From Aquimarina sp. BL5 (GTDB lineage Bacteria; Bacteroidota; Bacteroidia; Flavobacteriales; Flavobacteriaceae), in NCBI RefSeq assembly GCF_003443675.1, contig NZ_CP031963.1, positions 5,554,501 to 5,618,500 on the forward strand: 64,000 bases of DNA. The letters are read 5' to 3'. The translations under genes and the position numbers were made by a program. The notes below the pieces were generated by a model. That model saw nothing but the letters and a program-made list of their open reading frames with translations. It ran no database searches and was not told where the DNA came from. Below, piece by piece: positions 34,554 to 42,252 of the stretch (position 1 is its first letter; every line of letters starts with the position of its first letter).

Positions 34554-35234
34554 TCAACTATCTACTAACTCCGTAACTACCTTCGGAACTCCAACAGTAG
34601 CTTTTTCTGCTATGATGGTCAGATTTTCTTTAGGTGAAATGGCTGGTTTAGGATCTATAAAATATATAGGAGTGTCATTAGAAACAAATTGCACAAGACT
34701 TGCGGCAGGATATACCTGCATAGATGTGCCAATAATTATAAGGATATCCGCTTGTTCGGTAATCTTTATTGCCTTATCTAACATGGGTACTTCTTCTCCA
34801 AACCAAACAATATGTGGGCGTAATTGAGAATTGTGCTCACAGAGATCTCCTAGATTAAGATTTGTTTTCCAGTCTAATACCAGATCTTCATCAAACTGGC
34901 TTCTTACTTTTAGTAATTCTCCGTGTAGATGAACTACGTTACTACTTCCGGCGCGTTCATGGAGATCATCTACATTTTGGGTAACAATGGTAACCTGATG
35001 CGTTTTCTCTAAAGCGACAAGAGCGTGATGTGCCGGATTAGGAACTACAGTGTGTAATTGACTTCGTCTTTTATTGTAAAAATCTAGTACCAGTGCCGGG
35101 TCATTGTTCCATCCGATAGGAGAGGCGACTTCCATAATATCGTGACCTTCCCATAGTCCGTCGGCATCCCTGAAAGTGTTAATTCCACTTTCTGCACTAA
35201 TTCCAGCACCGGTAAGTACAACTACTTTTTTCAT
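34554..35234 (-). CDS. cobB: NAD-dependent protein deacylase (sirtuin)
   Basis: A 226-residue SIR2-family enzyme. NAD motif GAGISAESGINTFRDADGLW is at 9-28, TQNVDDLHERAG near 100-111 and catalytic His in VVHLHGELL near 119-127. Y-x-x-R in FYNKRRSQL near 52-60 suggests class III desuccinylase/demalonylase specificity. The four zinc-ligand cysteines found in E. coli CobB are absent (only one Cys remains in LCEHN), so it is a zinc-less variant. Confidence 0.9.
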   Translation of the reverse strand: MKKVVVLTGAGISAESGINTFRDADGLWEGHDIMEVASPIGWNNDPALVLDFYNKRRSQLHTVVPNPAHHALVALEKTHQVTIVTQNVDDLHERAGSSNVVHLHGELLKVRSQFDEDLVLDWKTNLNLGDLCEHNSQLRPHIVWFGEEVPMLDKAIKITEQADILIIIGTSMQVYPAASLVQFVSNDTPIYFIDPKPAISPKENLTIIAEKATVGVPKVVTELVDS

Positions 35235-35916
35235 TTGTTTGTTTTTAATATTGAAATGTCAAAATGAATAATAGGTTATTTATTATTTTCTCTAAAACTA
35301 TTTAAAATATTTTAATTGATAGTTGCGTTTTAAAATTAAATAACAGCATACTGCTTGTAAATCAAAAAAAGAAAGGAGGCTGTCTGAAAAGTATTGTATT
35401 CCTGTCAAACTGAGCCTGTCGAAGTTTTTAATGTCTTGATTCTCAAAATGTCTTCGACAGGCTCAGACTGACAATCCAGAATTTCTAATACTTTTCAGAC
35501 ACCCTCACTCCAGTCTTTAGTTGATCCTGAGCCAAGTCTAAGGACTGGAATAGTAAATTAATATCTGTCATTCTGATGTAGACCAGAATCTAGAACGGAG
35601 GTGTAAAGTTTATAAGTGATTATCTGGATTTTTATGTTCAGAAAGAGTTTCGAATCTCTTTTTTTAATTAAATATACTAAGATGTATCTTTTGTCGTTTA
35701 GAGAATCTTAACCCCATAAACCGATAACATGCAATTTAACTCGATCAAAGAAACACTTCAAACCCCTGTAAATAATGCGGTTCCGTATTAATATTGTGGT
35801 TTTACCGTAACACAGATATTGCTAAAAAGTATAACTTGTAATCAGTAAATGTGTACAATTTTTTTAGAATACTAACAGTATTTAATAACCAACGCTAACC
35901 TTTAATTGTTTACCTC
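35235..35916. other. Intergenic region with large inverted repeats
   Basis: About 680 bases with no gene. It holds a motif TTGCGTT...CTGCTTGTAAAT (35323-35362) similar to one at 36862-36902, a MITE-like inverted repeat at 35380-35502, a second inverted repeat at 35508-35550 (CTCCAGTCTTTAG with CTAAGGACTGGAA), a dispersed palindrome at 35565-35595 and GTGGTTTTACCGTAA at 35796-35810. Confidence 0.6.
35380..35502. repeat. MITE-like 123-bp imperfect inverted repeat
   Basis: Outer arms CTGTCTGAAAAGTATT (from 35380) and AATACTTTTCAGACA (to about 35501), and inner arms ACTGAGCCTGTCGAAG and CTTCGACAGGCTCAGACT, form a long hairpin. The inner arm resembles the GTCTGTCGAAG fragments at 11667 and 36809. 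Confidence 0.65.
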
Positions 35917-36654
35917 ATGAAATACCCTTATATCATTATTGATAATGATCAGAATTCTGCACGCACAATTCAGATCGCATTAGAAGATCACAATGATTAC
36001 ATCTGTACTGGAATTGCTAAAAATGAGCAGGAGGCATTGGACTTAATTTTAGAAAGAAAACCAAGATTGGTTTTTCTAGAGCCTGAAGTTTCGGGAGTTC
36101 AATCTTCTAAAACCCAGTATAACTTAATGTCAGAACTTACTAAGTATATGACAAATCTACCAGAGTTTGTAATTATTACAAAAACAACTGATTATGCTAT
36201 AGAAGGTATACGTAACAGTGTTTTGGATTATATCCTTAAGCCATTATCTAAGAGTGACTTGACTAAAACCTTGCATAGGTTTGAGAAAGACTTTGGAGAA
36301 GTTATGGATAATACCTTATGTTTTAAGTCATATGGAGATTATCGTTTTGTGAATATTGACGAAGTGTTATATCTAAAAGCAGATAATAATACGACGGACT
36401 TTATGATGAGTAACGGTAATAAAGTAGAGGCATTTAAAACACTGAAACATTTTCAGAATCTATTGCCGGATCATTTTGTGCGTATTCATAATAGTTATAT
36501 TATTAATACCAAGTATGTATCTAGAATACATTTTGGTAAAGCAAAATGTGCTATTAAGAATACCAGTGATATGATTCCTTTCTCCAAATCATATAAAACA
36601 AATGTAGAAGAGATTAAAGATACGCTAGCTAAGAATAGCTTTCTTTATGTGTAG
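35917..36654 (+). CDS. LytTR response regulator with atypical receiver
   Basis: A 245-residue regulator. The receiver (about 1-125) has acidic residues D9 and D11 in IIIDND, but the phosphoacceptor position is E55 in LVFLEPEVSG where FLDIxMPG is expected; the switch region DYILKPLSK is present. The C-terminal LytTR DNA-binding domain (about 140-245) has KSYGDYRFVNIDEVLYLKAD and FVRIHNSYIINTKYV. The Glu may mimic phosphorylation or mean regulation by other means. No kinase is adjacent in the same operon. Confidence 0.88.
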   Translation: MKYPYIIIDNDQNSARTIQIALEDHNDYICTGIAKNEQEALDLILERKPRLVFLEPEVSGVQSSKTQYNLMSELTKYMTNLPEFVIITKTTDYAIEGIRNSVLDYILKPLSKSDLTKTLHRFEKDFGEVMDNTLCFKSYGDYRFVNIDEVLYLKADNNTTDFMMSNGNKVEAFKTLKHFQNLLPDHFVRIHNSYIINTKYVSRIHFGKAKCAIKNTSDMIPFSKSYKTNVEEIKDTLAKNSFLYV

Positions 36655-36762
36655 TGACTTTGTTTAGAAAAGTTGCGTAGCAACAAATTCAAAACAATTA
36701 GTAGTCTAGTCACATCTCAGCATATCACAGGGAGTCTCCGTACTGAGTTGCCACACTGAGCT

Positions 36763-36780
36763 TCCGCCAGCAGAGGCGGA
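36763..36780. repeat. TCCGCC-N6-GGCGGA dispersed palindrome
   Basis: TCCGCC and GGCGGA arms with a 6-base loop AGCAGA, followed by ATAAGTTGTCGAAGTG, a fragment of the TGTCGAAG family. Confidence 0.55.
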
Positions 36781-36987
36781 TAAGTTGTCGAAGTGTCCTC
36801 ACACTGAGTCTGTCGAAGTGCAGGCTGGTATTTGTTTTGAAAATCTATATAGATAGAATACTTGCGTTAAAAATGAGAAATAATAGGATGCTGTTTGTAA
36901 ATATCTAGTAAATGTGTATCAGGGCAGCCGATTGTTTTATTTTATACTATTCACACAAAATCATTTGTATAATAAAAACGCAAGTCG

Positions 36988-37017
36988 AAACCTCCTCGCC
37001 ACAGCGAGGAGGTTTTT
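36988..37017 (+). terminator. Rho-independent terminator
   Basis: AAACCTCCTCGC (36988-36999) with GCGAGGAGGTTT (37004-37015), loop CACA, followed by T. It is 334 bases after the LytTR gene, so it either ends a long 3' UTR or a separate small transcript. Confidence 0.85.
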
Positions 37018-37605
37018 GTATTTACTATATATAGTATACTATGTAATATAGTGTCTTTTTCTAATAGTTTTTTTAATCTAAACTTAGTGGATGTATTAAA
37101 ATGTAGAGTCTAAATATTCCCCAGTGTCGATTTGTAGTAGTTGCCTTCTTTTGTAATTCAATATTTTTGTTTAGGCTCAAAGGTAGTTTCGTGTAATTTA
37201 CATAACTTACGAAATCAATTTTCCCCTATTCGAAAAACATATATAATAGTATACTATGTTTTTTGAGTTTGGGGATTTTTTATATTCATTTTGAAATGAG
37301 TGACTTACGTTTTTTTGAGGGAATTTTCTTATCAAAGTTTGGGGAATATCTATAATCAGCTCTTATTCAGTAAATAAAGGGTTTAGGGTAGCGAAGTGGT
37401 TAGATAGCTCTTTTTATTAAATTTTTATTTTTTTTAAGTTTTTTTTATAGTTTATTTACGGTAATTGAATTGGTAATCCAATTCCTACATAATTTAGAGT
37501 TTTTAAAATCGGGTCATCCACTCGTGTAATCTATCAATCTACTTCCTAAAGGTACCCATCCACTAAACCCACCTTAATATATTAGGCGCGAGGGGGCAAT
37601 CTCCC

Positions 37606-37613
37606 TACATTTG
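37606..37613 (+). promoter_or_regulatory. Promoter -7 box of small lipoprotein gene
   Basis: TACATTTG is a perfect TAnnTTTG, preceded by the G/C-rich inverted sequence GAGGGGGCAATCTCCC (37590-37605), which could bind a regulator. The 5' UTR to 37828 would be about 205 bases. Confidence 0.55.
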
Positions 37614-37827
37614 TAGTGTACAATTAAGGTTATCAACCTATTACACATTTACTAAAAGGATATACAAAGAGAAATCGGAGTATTGCTGGCCAGCAAAATC
37701 CTTACAAATTGAAACTGAATAAACGAAAGTTTATTCTAACTAGACAAAAAAAGTCTTGAAAAAGGAAAACAATTATTAATAAACTGATTATACCAAAATA
37801 AAATATAAATATTAAAGATAAACCGTT

Positions 37828-37989
37828 ATGAAAGCTATAAAAACTATTTTCGCAGTATTATTTGTAAGTTCAATGTTCATCGCTTGTGAAGCTGATAATG
37901 TTAATGACGAAGTGGGAATTGATGAAGTTGATTTTGAACTAAACGCAGGAGAGGATGAAGACGATGAAACATCACCTCAAACTACATAA
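37828..37989 (+). CDS. Small acidic lipoprotein
   Basis: A 53-residue protein starting MKAIKTIFAVLFVSSMFIAC with the lipid Cys at 20, followed by a very acidic tail (GEDEDDETS). It is followed by its own terminator (38018-38051), so it is a discrete transcript behind the perfect -7 box at 37606. It precedes the TPR sensor kinase. Small secreted proteins next to such kinases could be signals, ligands or stress markers; function is unknown. Confidence 0.8.
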   Translation: MKAIKTIFAVLFVSSMFIACEADNVNDEVGIDEVDFELNAGEDEDDETSPQTT

Positions 37990-38017
37990 TCATAATAAAT
38001 TTTTAATAAAAATTTTG

Positions 38018-38051
38018 AAAAGAGAAGTTAAGTAATTAACTTCTCTTTTTT
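38018..38051 (+). terminator. Terminator after small lipoprotein
   Basis: AAAAGAGAAGTTAA (38018-38031) with TTAACTTCTCTTTT (38036-38049), loop GTAA, then T run. Confidence 0.9.
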
Positions 38052-38093
38052 AGTTATAATTTTTTTATTCACTAAGCTAGATTTTAATTTTTT

Positions 38094-40142
38094 ATGAATT
38101 TTCCCTTCAAATATTGTTGTATTGTTTTTTCTGTCATGTTACTTTTTGGTTGCAACCAAAGTAATGAAGAAATAGAGAATAAAGGGTTGAAATATAAGAT
38201 GATAGAGTCAAATATAGAGGATTCTAATGACAAGTCTAAAACGATAGCAGAACGAAAAGAAAAATTAAACATTGCGTATGGAGTTACAACAACTTTAAAA
38301 GATGATAATGATAAAACATCTAAATTGTTAAACATAGCTGCTAAGTACTATGGTTTAAAAGACTATGAAAATTTTAAAAAGATAAATGAACGGTCATTAC
38401 TTATGTCCAAAAAGCTACTTGATTCAATTTCTATGGCTAAATCTTATAATTACTTAGGCATGTATTATAGAGATATAAAAATAGATAGTGCATTTAACTT
38501 TTTTTATGAAGCTAACAAGATTTATTCTGCTTTTGATAAAAACACAAAAAAAGATATTTCTAATTATGCGTTTGATCATGGATCGGTATTAATTGATTTG
38601 GCGAAATTGTCAAGGAAAGTAAAAGATTATAGTCAAAGTGAGGATTTAACAATACGAGCAATTGAAAAATTCGAATTATCAGGTGATTTAAAATATGTCC
38701 CATTATCTTATAATAATTTAGGGATTGTAGCGAAACATATGGAGCGCTATGATGATGCAGTTGATTATTATTCAAGGGTAATTGAGTATGCAAAAAATAC
38801 CGAGAAAGAAACTCTGTATGCATCTTTAGGTAATAACAACATCGGTGCAGTATATAAAACAAAAAAGGAATATGACAAAGCGGAAGAATATTACAAGAAA
38901 GCTTTGTCTTATAAAAGTTTTTTGAGCAAAAGCCCGAAGAGGTATGCTAGATTATTAGACAATTTGGCATATGTACAGTTTCTCTCTGGTAACGATGATG
39001 GTGTTTTGGAATTGTTTTATAAGACATTAAAAATAAGGGATAGTCTTAATGATTTAGTTGGGCTTTCAACTAATAATTTACATTTAGCTGAATATTATCA
39101 ATCAAAAGGAAATGATAGTTTAGCTAAGGAATATGCTTTAAAAGTGGAAGAAGTGGCTCCAATTGTTAATAATAATGTGGAACTACTTCAGTCATATCAA
39201 TTATTATCTGAGGTTTCGGATAGTGAAACTGGATTAGCTTACGCTCAAAAACATATTAAGTTGAATGATAGCTTAATCAAAGAAGAGCGATCCTATGTAA
39301 ATAAGTTTGCTCGTATACAGTTCGAAACTGAAGAAAAAGTACAAGAAATTGCAGCCATTAGTCGCGAAAACCAATTACTCATTTTTGCCATATTAGGATT
39401 ATCGGTATTGTTTCTATTAGGGTATGTAATCTTTAGACAACAACAGAGTAATAAAGAACTACTATTCGAGCAAAAGCAGCAGCAATCTAACCAGGAGATT
39501 TATCGTTTACTTCTTAGTCAGCAACTTAAGCTAGAAGAAGGACGTAAGATGGAACAGCATCGTATGTCTGAAGAATTACATGATGGCGTGCTGGGTAGAC
39601 TATTTGGAGTTCGATTAAGTCTGGATGGGATTAATCAGCGAGCTAATGATGGATTTACAGAATCCAGAAATGTGTTTATTGATGAGCTTAAATCTATAGA
39701 AAAAGAAATTAGATTGATATCTCATGATTTAGGTACAGATACCTTAAAGCCTGATGTAGCTTATGTAGATGTGGTAGAGAGTTTAGTAAGTGATCTGTGT
39801 ACGGTGCATAAAATGGATTTTGAGTTTGCGAATGATGAAAATATTGATTGGGAGACTATAGATGATCAGAAAAAAGTAAACCTGTTCCGTATTATACAGG
39901 AGTCTTTGCAGAATATATTTAAACATGCAAAGGCAGAAAGTGTAAAAATAAGCTTCGATTATGTGGATGATAAAATAAATCTTACTATTTTAGATGATGG
40001 AATAGGATTCAAAAGCAGTAAGGTAAAAAGAGGAATTGGTTTAAAAAATATTACATCCAGAGTTACCCAAATGAACGGTGTAGTAGATTTTATTAGTAAT
40101 CAAGATTCAGGTACTAAAGTATCTGTAGGTATACCAATTTAA
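38094..40142 (+). CDS. TPR-containing sensor histidine kinase
   Basis: A 682-residue kinase with an N-terminal lipoprotein-like signal (VMLLFGCNQS, Cys at 20), a periplasmic region of tetratricopeptide repeats (about 80-400; for example YNNLGIVAKHMERYDDAVDYY and NNIGAVYKTKKEYDKAEEYYKKAL), a membrane helix near 428-447, a coiled-coil HisKA_3 region with H-box SEELHDGVLGRLFG near 492-505, and a C-terminal HATPase (DDGIGFKSSK). It likely phosphorylates the LuxR regulator 110 bases downstream. Confidence 0.92.
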   Translation: MNFPFKYCCIVFSVMLLFGCNQSNEEIENKGLKYKMIESNIEDSNDKSKTIAERKEKLNIAYGVTTTLKDDNDKTSKLLNIAAKYYGLKDYENFKKINERSLLMSKKLLDSISMAKSYNYLGMYYRDIKIDSAFNFFYEANKIYSAFDKNTKKDISNYAFDHGSVLIDLAKLSRKVKDYSQSEDLTIRAIEKFELSGDLKYVPLSYNNLGIVAKHMERYDDAVDYYSRVIEYAKNTEKETLYASLGNNNIGAVYKTKKEYDKAEEYYKKALSYKSFLSKSPKRYARLLDNLAYVQFLSGNDDGVLELFYKTLKIRDSLNDLVGLSTNNLHLAEYYQSKGNDSLAKEYALKVEEVAPIVNNNVELLQSYQLLSEVSDSETGLAYAQKHIKLNDSLIKEERSYVNKFARIQFETEEKVQEIAAISRENQLLIFAILGLSVLFLLGYVIFRQQQSNKELLFEQKQQQSNQEIYRLLLSQQLKLEEGRKMEQHRMSEELHDGVLGRLFGVRLSLDGINQRANDGFTESRNVFIDELKSIEKEIRLISHDLGTDTLKPDVAYVDVVESLVSDLCTVHKMDFEFANDENIDWETIDDQKKVNLFRIIQESLQNIFKHAKAESVKISFDYVDDKINLTILDDGIGFKSSKVKRGIGLKNITSRVTQMNGVVDFISNQDSGTKVSVGIPI

Positions 40143-40252
40143 TTAATGTAAAAATGTTATCAAATCCGGTCTCCGTATAATAAAAAGGTGATGATTATAG
40201 TTACTACTATATAGAGCCGATAGGATAACAACTGACACACAAATTTTTAAAG

Positions 40253-40924
40253 ATGAAGAAAAAGCTAAAAGTTCTTATGATTGATGATCATCCTATGATT
40301 ATCGAGGGATACAAGAACACCTTATTAGGAGAAAACCAAAAAGAATATCAGATCAAAATTGATATCGCATCTAATTGCGATGATGCGTATGACAGTATTC
40401 TGAAATCTTCTAAAACTACTCCTTATGACATGCTTTTTGTAGATATTAAATTACCACCTTCTTCTGATGGAACCATCACATCTGGAGAAGATTTGGCAAA
40501 ACATGCAAAGGAGCTGTTACCTAAGGCTAAGATTATTATCCTAACAATGCATAGAGAAGATCATAGAATCCATAATATATTAAAGAATATTAATCCTTCA
40601 GGATTTTTAATAAAAAGTGACCTTACTTCTAGTGAATTGTTGCTGGCGTTTAATAATATAGTGAGTGGTACTCCTTATTATAGTGCTACTGTAAATAATC
40701 ATTTCAGAAAAATGATGACCAATAATTTCTCACTAGATGAAAAAAATCTAAAGATTTTATATCACCTATCTAGAGGTGTAAAAACTAAGAATTTACCTAA
40801 TTACGTGAGCTTGTCATTAAGTGCTATAGAAAAACGCAAAAATCAGATAAAAGAAATGTTTTCTATTGCAAAAGCCGATGACCAAAAACTATTAGAAGAA
40901 GCTCGTAAAAGAGGTTTCGTGTAA
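40253..40924 (+). CDS. LuxR-family response regulator
   Basis: A 223-residue regulator. The receiver has VLMIDDHP and the phosphoacceptor D64 in LFVDIKLPPSSDG, with switch lysine in GFLIKSDL. The C-terminal HTH (FSLDEKNLKILYHLSRGVKTK, LSLSAIEKRKNQIKEMF) is a LuxR-like domain that is less canonical than usual. It pairs with the TPR kinase. Confidence 0.9.
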   Translation: MKKKLKVLMIDDHPMIIEGYKNTLLGENQKEYQIKIDIASNCDDAYDSILKSSKTTPYDMLFVDIKLPPSSDGTITSGEDLAKHAKELLPKAKIIILTMHREDHRIHNILKNINPSGFLIKSDLTSSELLLAFNNIVSGTPYYSATVNNHFRKMMTNNFSLDEKNLKILYHLSRGVKTKNLPNYVSLSLSAIEKRKNQIKEMFSIAKADDQKLLEEARKRGFV

Positions 40925-40956
40925 AACATAAAGTACTTTTTTAAGTAAAATTGATT

Positions 40957-40987
40957 AAAAGGACAGCATTAGCTGTCCTTTTTTTGT
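40957..40987 (+). terminator. Rho-independent terminator after LuxR regulator
   Basis: AAAAGGACAGC (40957-40967) with GCTGTCCTTTT (40972-40982), loop ATTA, then T run. Confidence 0.92.
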
Positions 40988-41419
40988 TTAATAAATTATG
41001 GATGGAGCGTAAAATACTTAAATAAATCCTGAAATGAACATAAAAAAAATGGAATCATCTAATTTCTTAACAGGGGATTTTTCCCTTATTTTTATAAAAA
41101 ATTAACTTTTAATTAAGAATTATAATGTGTTTTATCTAATTTATGTTAATTGTTTTGTTAAATGAGGTTTACCCGTAATTTTTATTATGCATTTATATCT
41201 GTTTATCAGTAGCTTAGCAATGTTTTATAAAGGTATTGCTCAATAATATAATACAGTGGTAATACATTTTAATACTTCACACAAACTCTCTTTTTTACAG
41301 CTTCTTTTTCTAAAATCACAAGATAGATAATATCTTCTGGAAGGATATTATAGTATGATTTTCGACATAATCTGTAAGTGTCGTAAAATGTTTACAGAAA
41401 AATCAAATTTATTTTAATT
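40988..41419. other. Regulatory region upstream of small peptide
   Basis: No gene. It holds ACAGGGGATTTTTCCC near 41069, a TTTACCCGTAA motif at about 41168-41178, and three inverted repeats: AGCAAT (41216-41221) with ATTGCT (41235-41240), ATAATATC (41327-41334) with GATATTAT (41344-41351), and CGACA (41363-41367) with TGTCG (41379-41383). Confidence 0.5.
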
Positions 41420-41587
41420 ATGAAAAAGCTATCAAGTTTACAAGGAGTAAGTGTATTAAGTAAAAAAGCTCAAAAAACCGTTCACGGAGGAGGACGAGAG
41501 CTAATGAATGATTGTAGAGATTATTGTGCTGGCACCGTAGAAGCAAATATATTTACTGGCGAATGTTTCTGTGTAACTCCTGATTAA
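41420..41587 (+). CDS. Small peptide with double-glycine leader (possible natural-product precursor)
   Basis: A 55-residue peptide starting MKKLSSLQGVSVLSKKAQKT then VHGGGRELMN. The leader with LSKKAQK and a GGG motif resembles the Bacteroidetes GG-leader precursor class cut by C39 peptidase transporters; the core of about 30 residues has four Cys (DCRDYCAG and ECFCVTPD). No maturation or transport gene is next to it in the window. A terminator follows at 41732. Alternative: an unrelated small secreted peptide. Confidence 0.75.
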   Translation: MKKLSSLQGVSVLSKKAQKTVHGGGRELMNDCRDYCAGTVEANIFTGECFCVTPD

Positions 41588-42252
41588 TTGGTGAGAACAA
41601 AAAATATCCATTAAGTATGTTTTTTTGCCTTTTAGAAAATTAGTATATAAATTGAATTAACAATTAACTTCTATTTCTCTTCGGTGTTTAATCACAACTA
41701 CTAATAGGGGATTTTTAACTTTTTTTATTAGAAAAAAGAGGGAAATATGCTTTTTTAAAAAGTGTATTATTCCCTCTTTTTTTGTTTGATATAAAAAAAT
41801 AAATTATTTTTATTTTTTATAAATATTTAAAAATCAATTGTTTAATGATTTGGTCTTATTAAATATTGTGTCAAAAAGACAAATAAAAAGTATGGTTTTT
41901 ACGCATATAAAATGCGGTTATTTAACAGGTTTTATTTTTTTAATATGCCTAAATTTAAAAGTGCTCAACTTGGTTGAGGTTTTGCATTGATAAATAATTA
42001 GGGAATTTTTCGTTAGATTTTCTGTTTTTTGAATGAGATAATTCGAAAAATAATAACGTTAATAGTTTAAAAAAAAGAATTGTAAATCAAATAATACTCT
42101 TGATTATAATGGTTAAAAACTACTTCATTACTTCTATGCTTAATAAAAATTTAAAAGAAATAAAAGAAAAGATTGATTTCAGATCATAATTCAATAAAAT
42201 CTCATTACTGTTATAAACTATTAATTCAAACAAACTCAATAAAATTGCAAGT
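41588..42252. other. Intergenic region upstream of giant adhesin
   Basis: No convincing gene (a 26-codon frame at 42109-42189 is weak). Contains AATAGGGGATTTTT near 41704, the terminator at 41732-41783, and a hairpin CTCAAC-TTG-GTTGAG at 41964-41978. No perfect TAnnTTTG was found. Confidence 0.5.
41732..41783 (+). terminator. Terminator downstream of small peptide
   Basis: GAGGGAA (41738-41744) with TTCCCTC (41770-41776), flanked by A and T runs, with a long A/T loop. It separates the peptide transcript from the adhesin gene. Confidence 0.7.

Larger units (their letters stand above)
36655..37827. other. Long regulatory intergenic region
   Basis: About 1.17 kb without a convincing gene. It holds dispersed repeat fragments (36710-36830 including TCCGCC-N6-GGCGGA at 36763-36780), the TTGCGTT...CTGTTTGTAAAT motif (36862-36902), a strong terminator (36988-37017), two perfect palindromes ATAGTATACTAT (37031-37042 and 37246-37257), and a perfect -7 box at 37606. 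A small RNA between about 36905 and 37017 is possible. Confidence 0.55.

Noticed and set aside
41420..41587. Lasso or lanthipeptide assignment for the peptide
   Set aside because: No nearby cyclase, dehydratase or protease gene in the window; only the GG leader and cysteines are supported.
42109..42189. 26-codon ORF (MVKNYFITSMLNKNLKEIKE start) before the adhesin
   Set aside because: No promoter, signal or conserved feature; likely chance in A/T-rich DNA.
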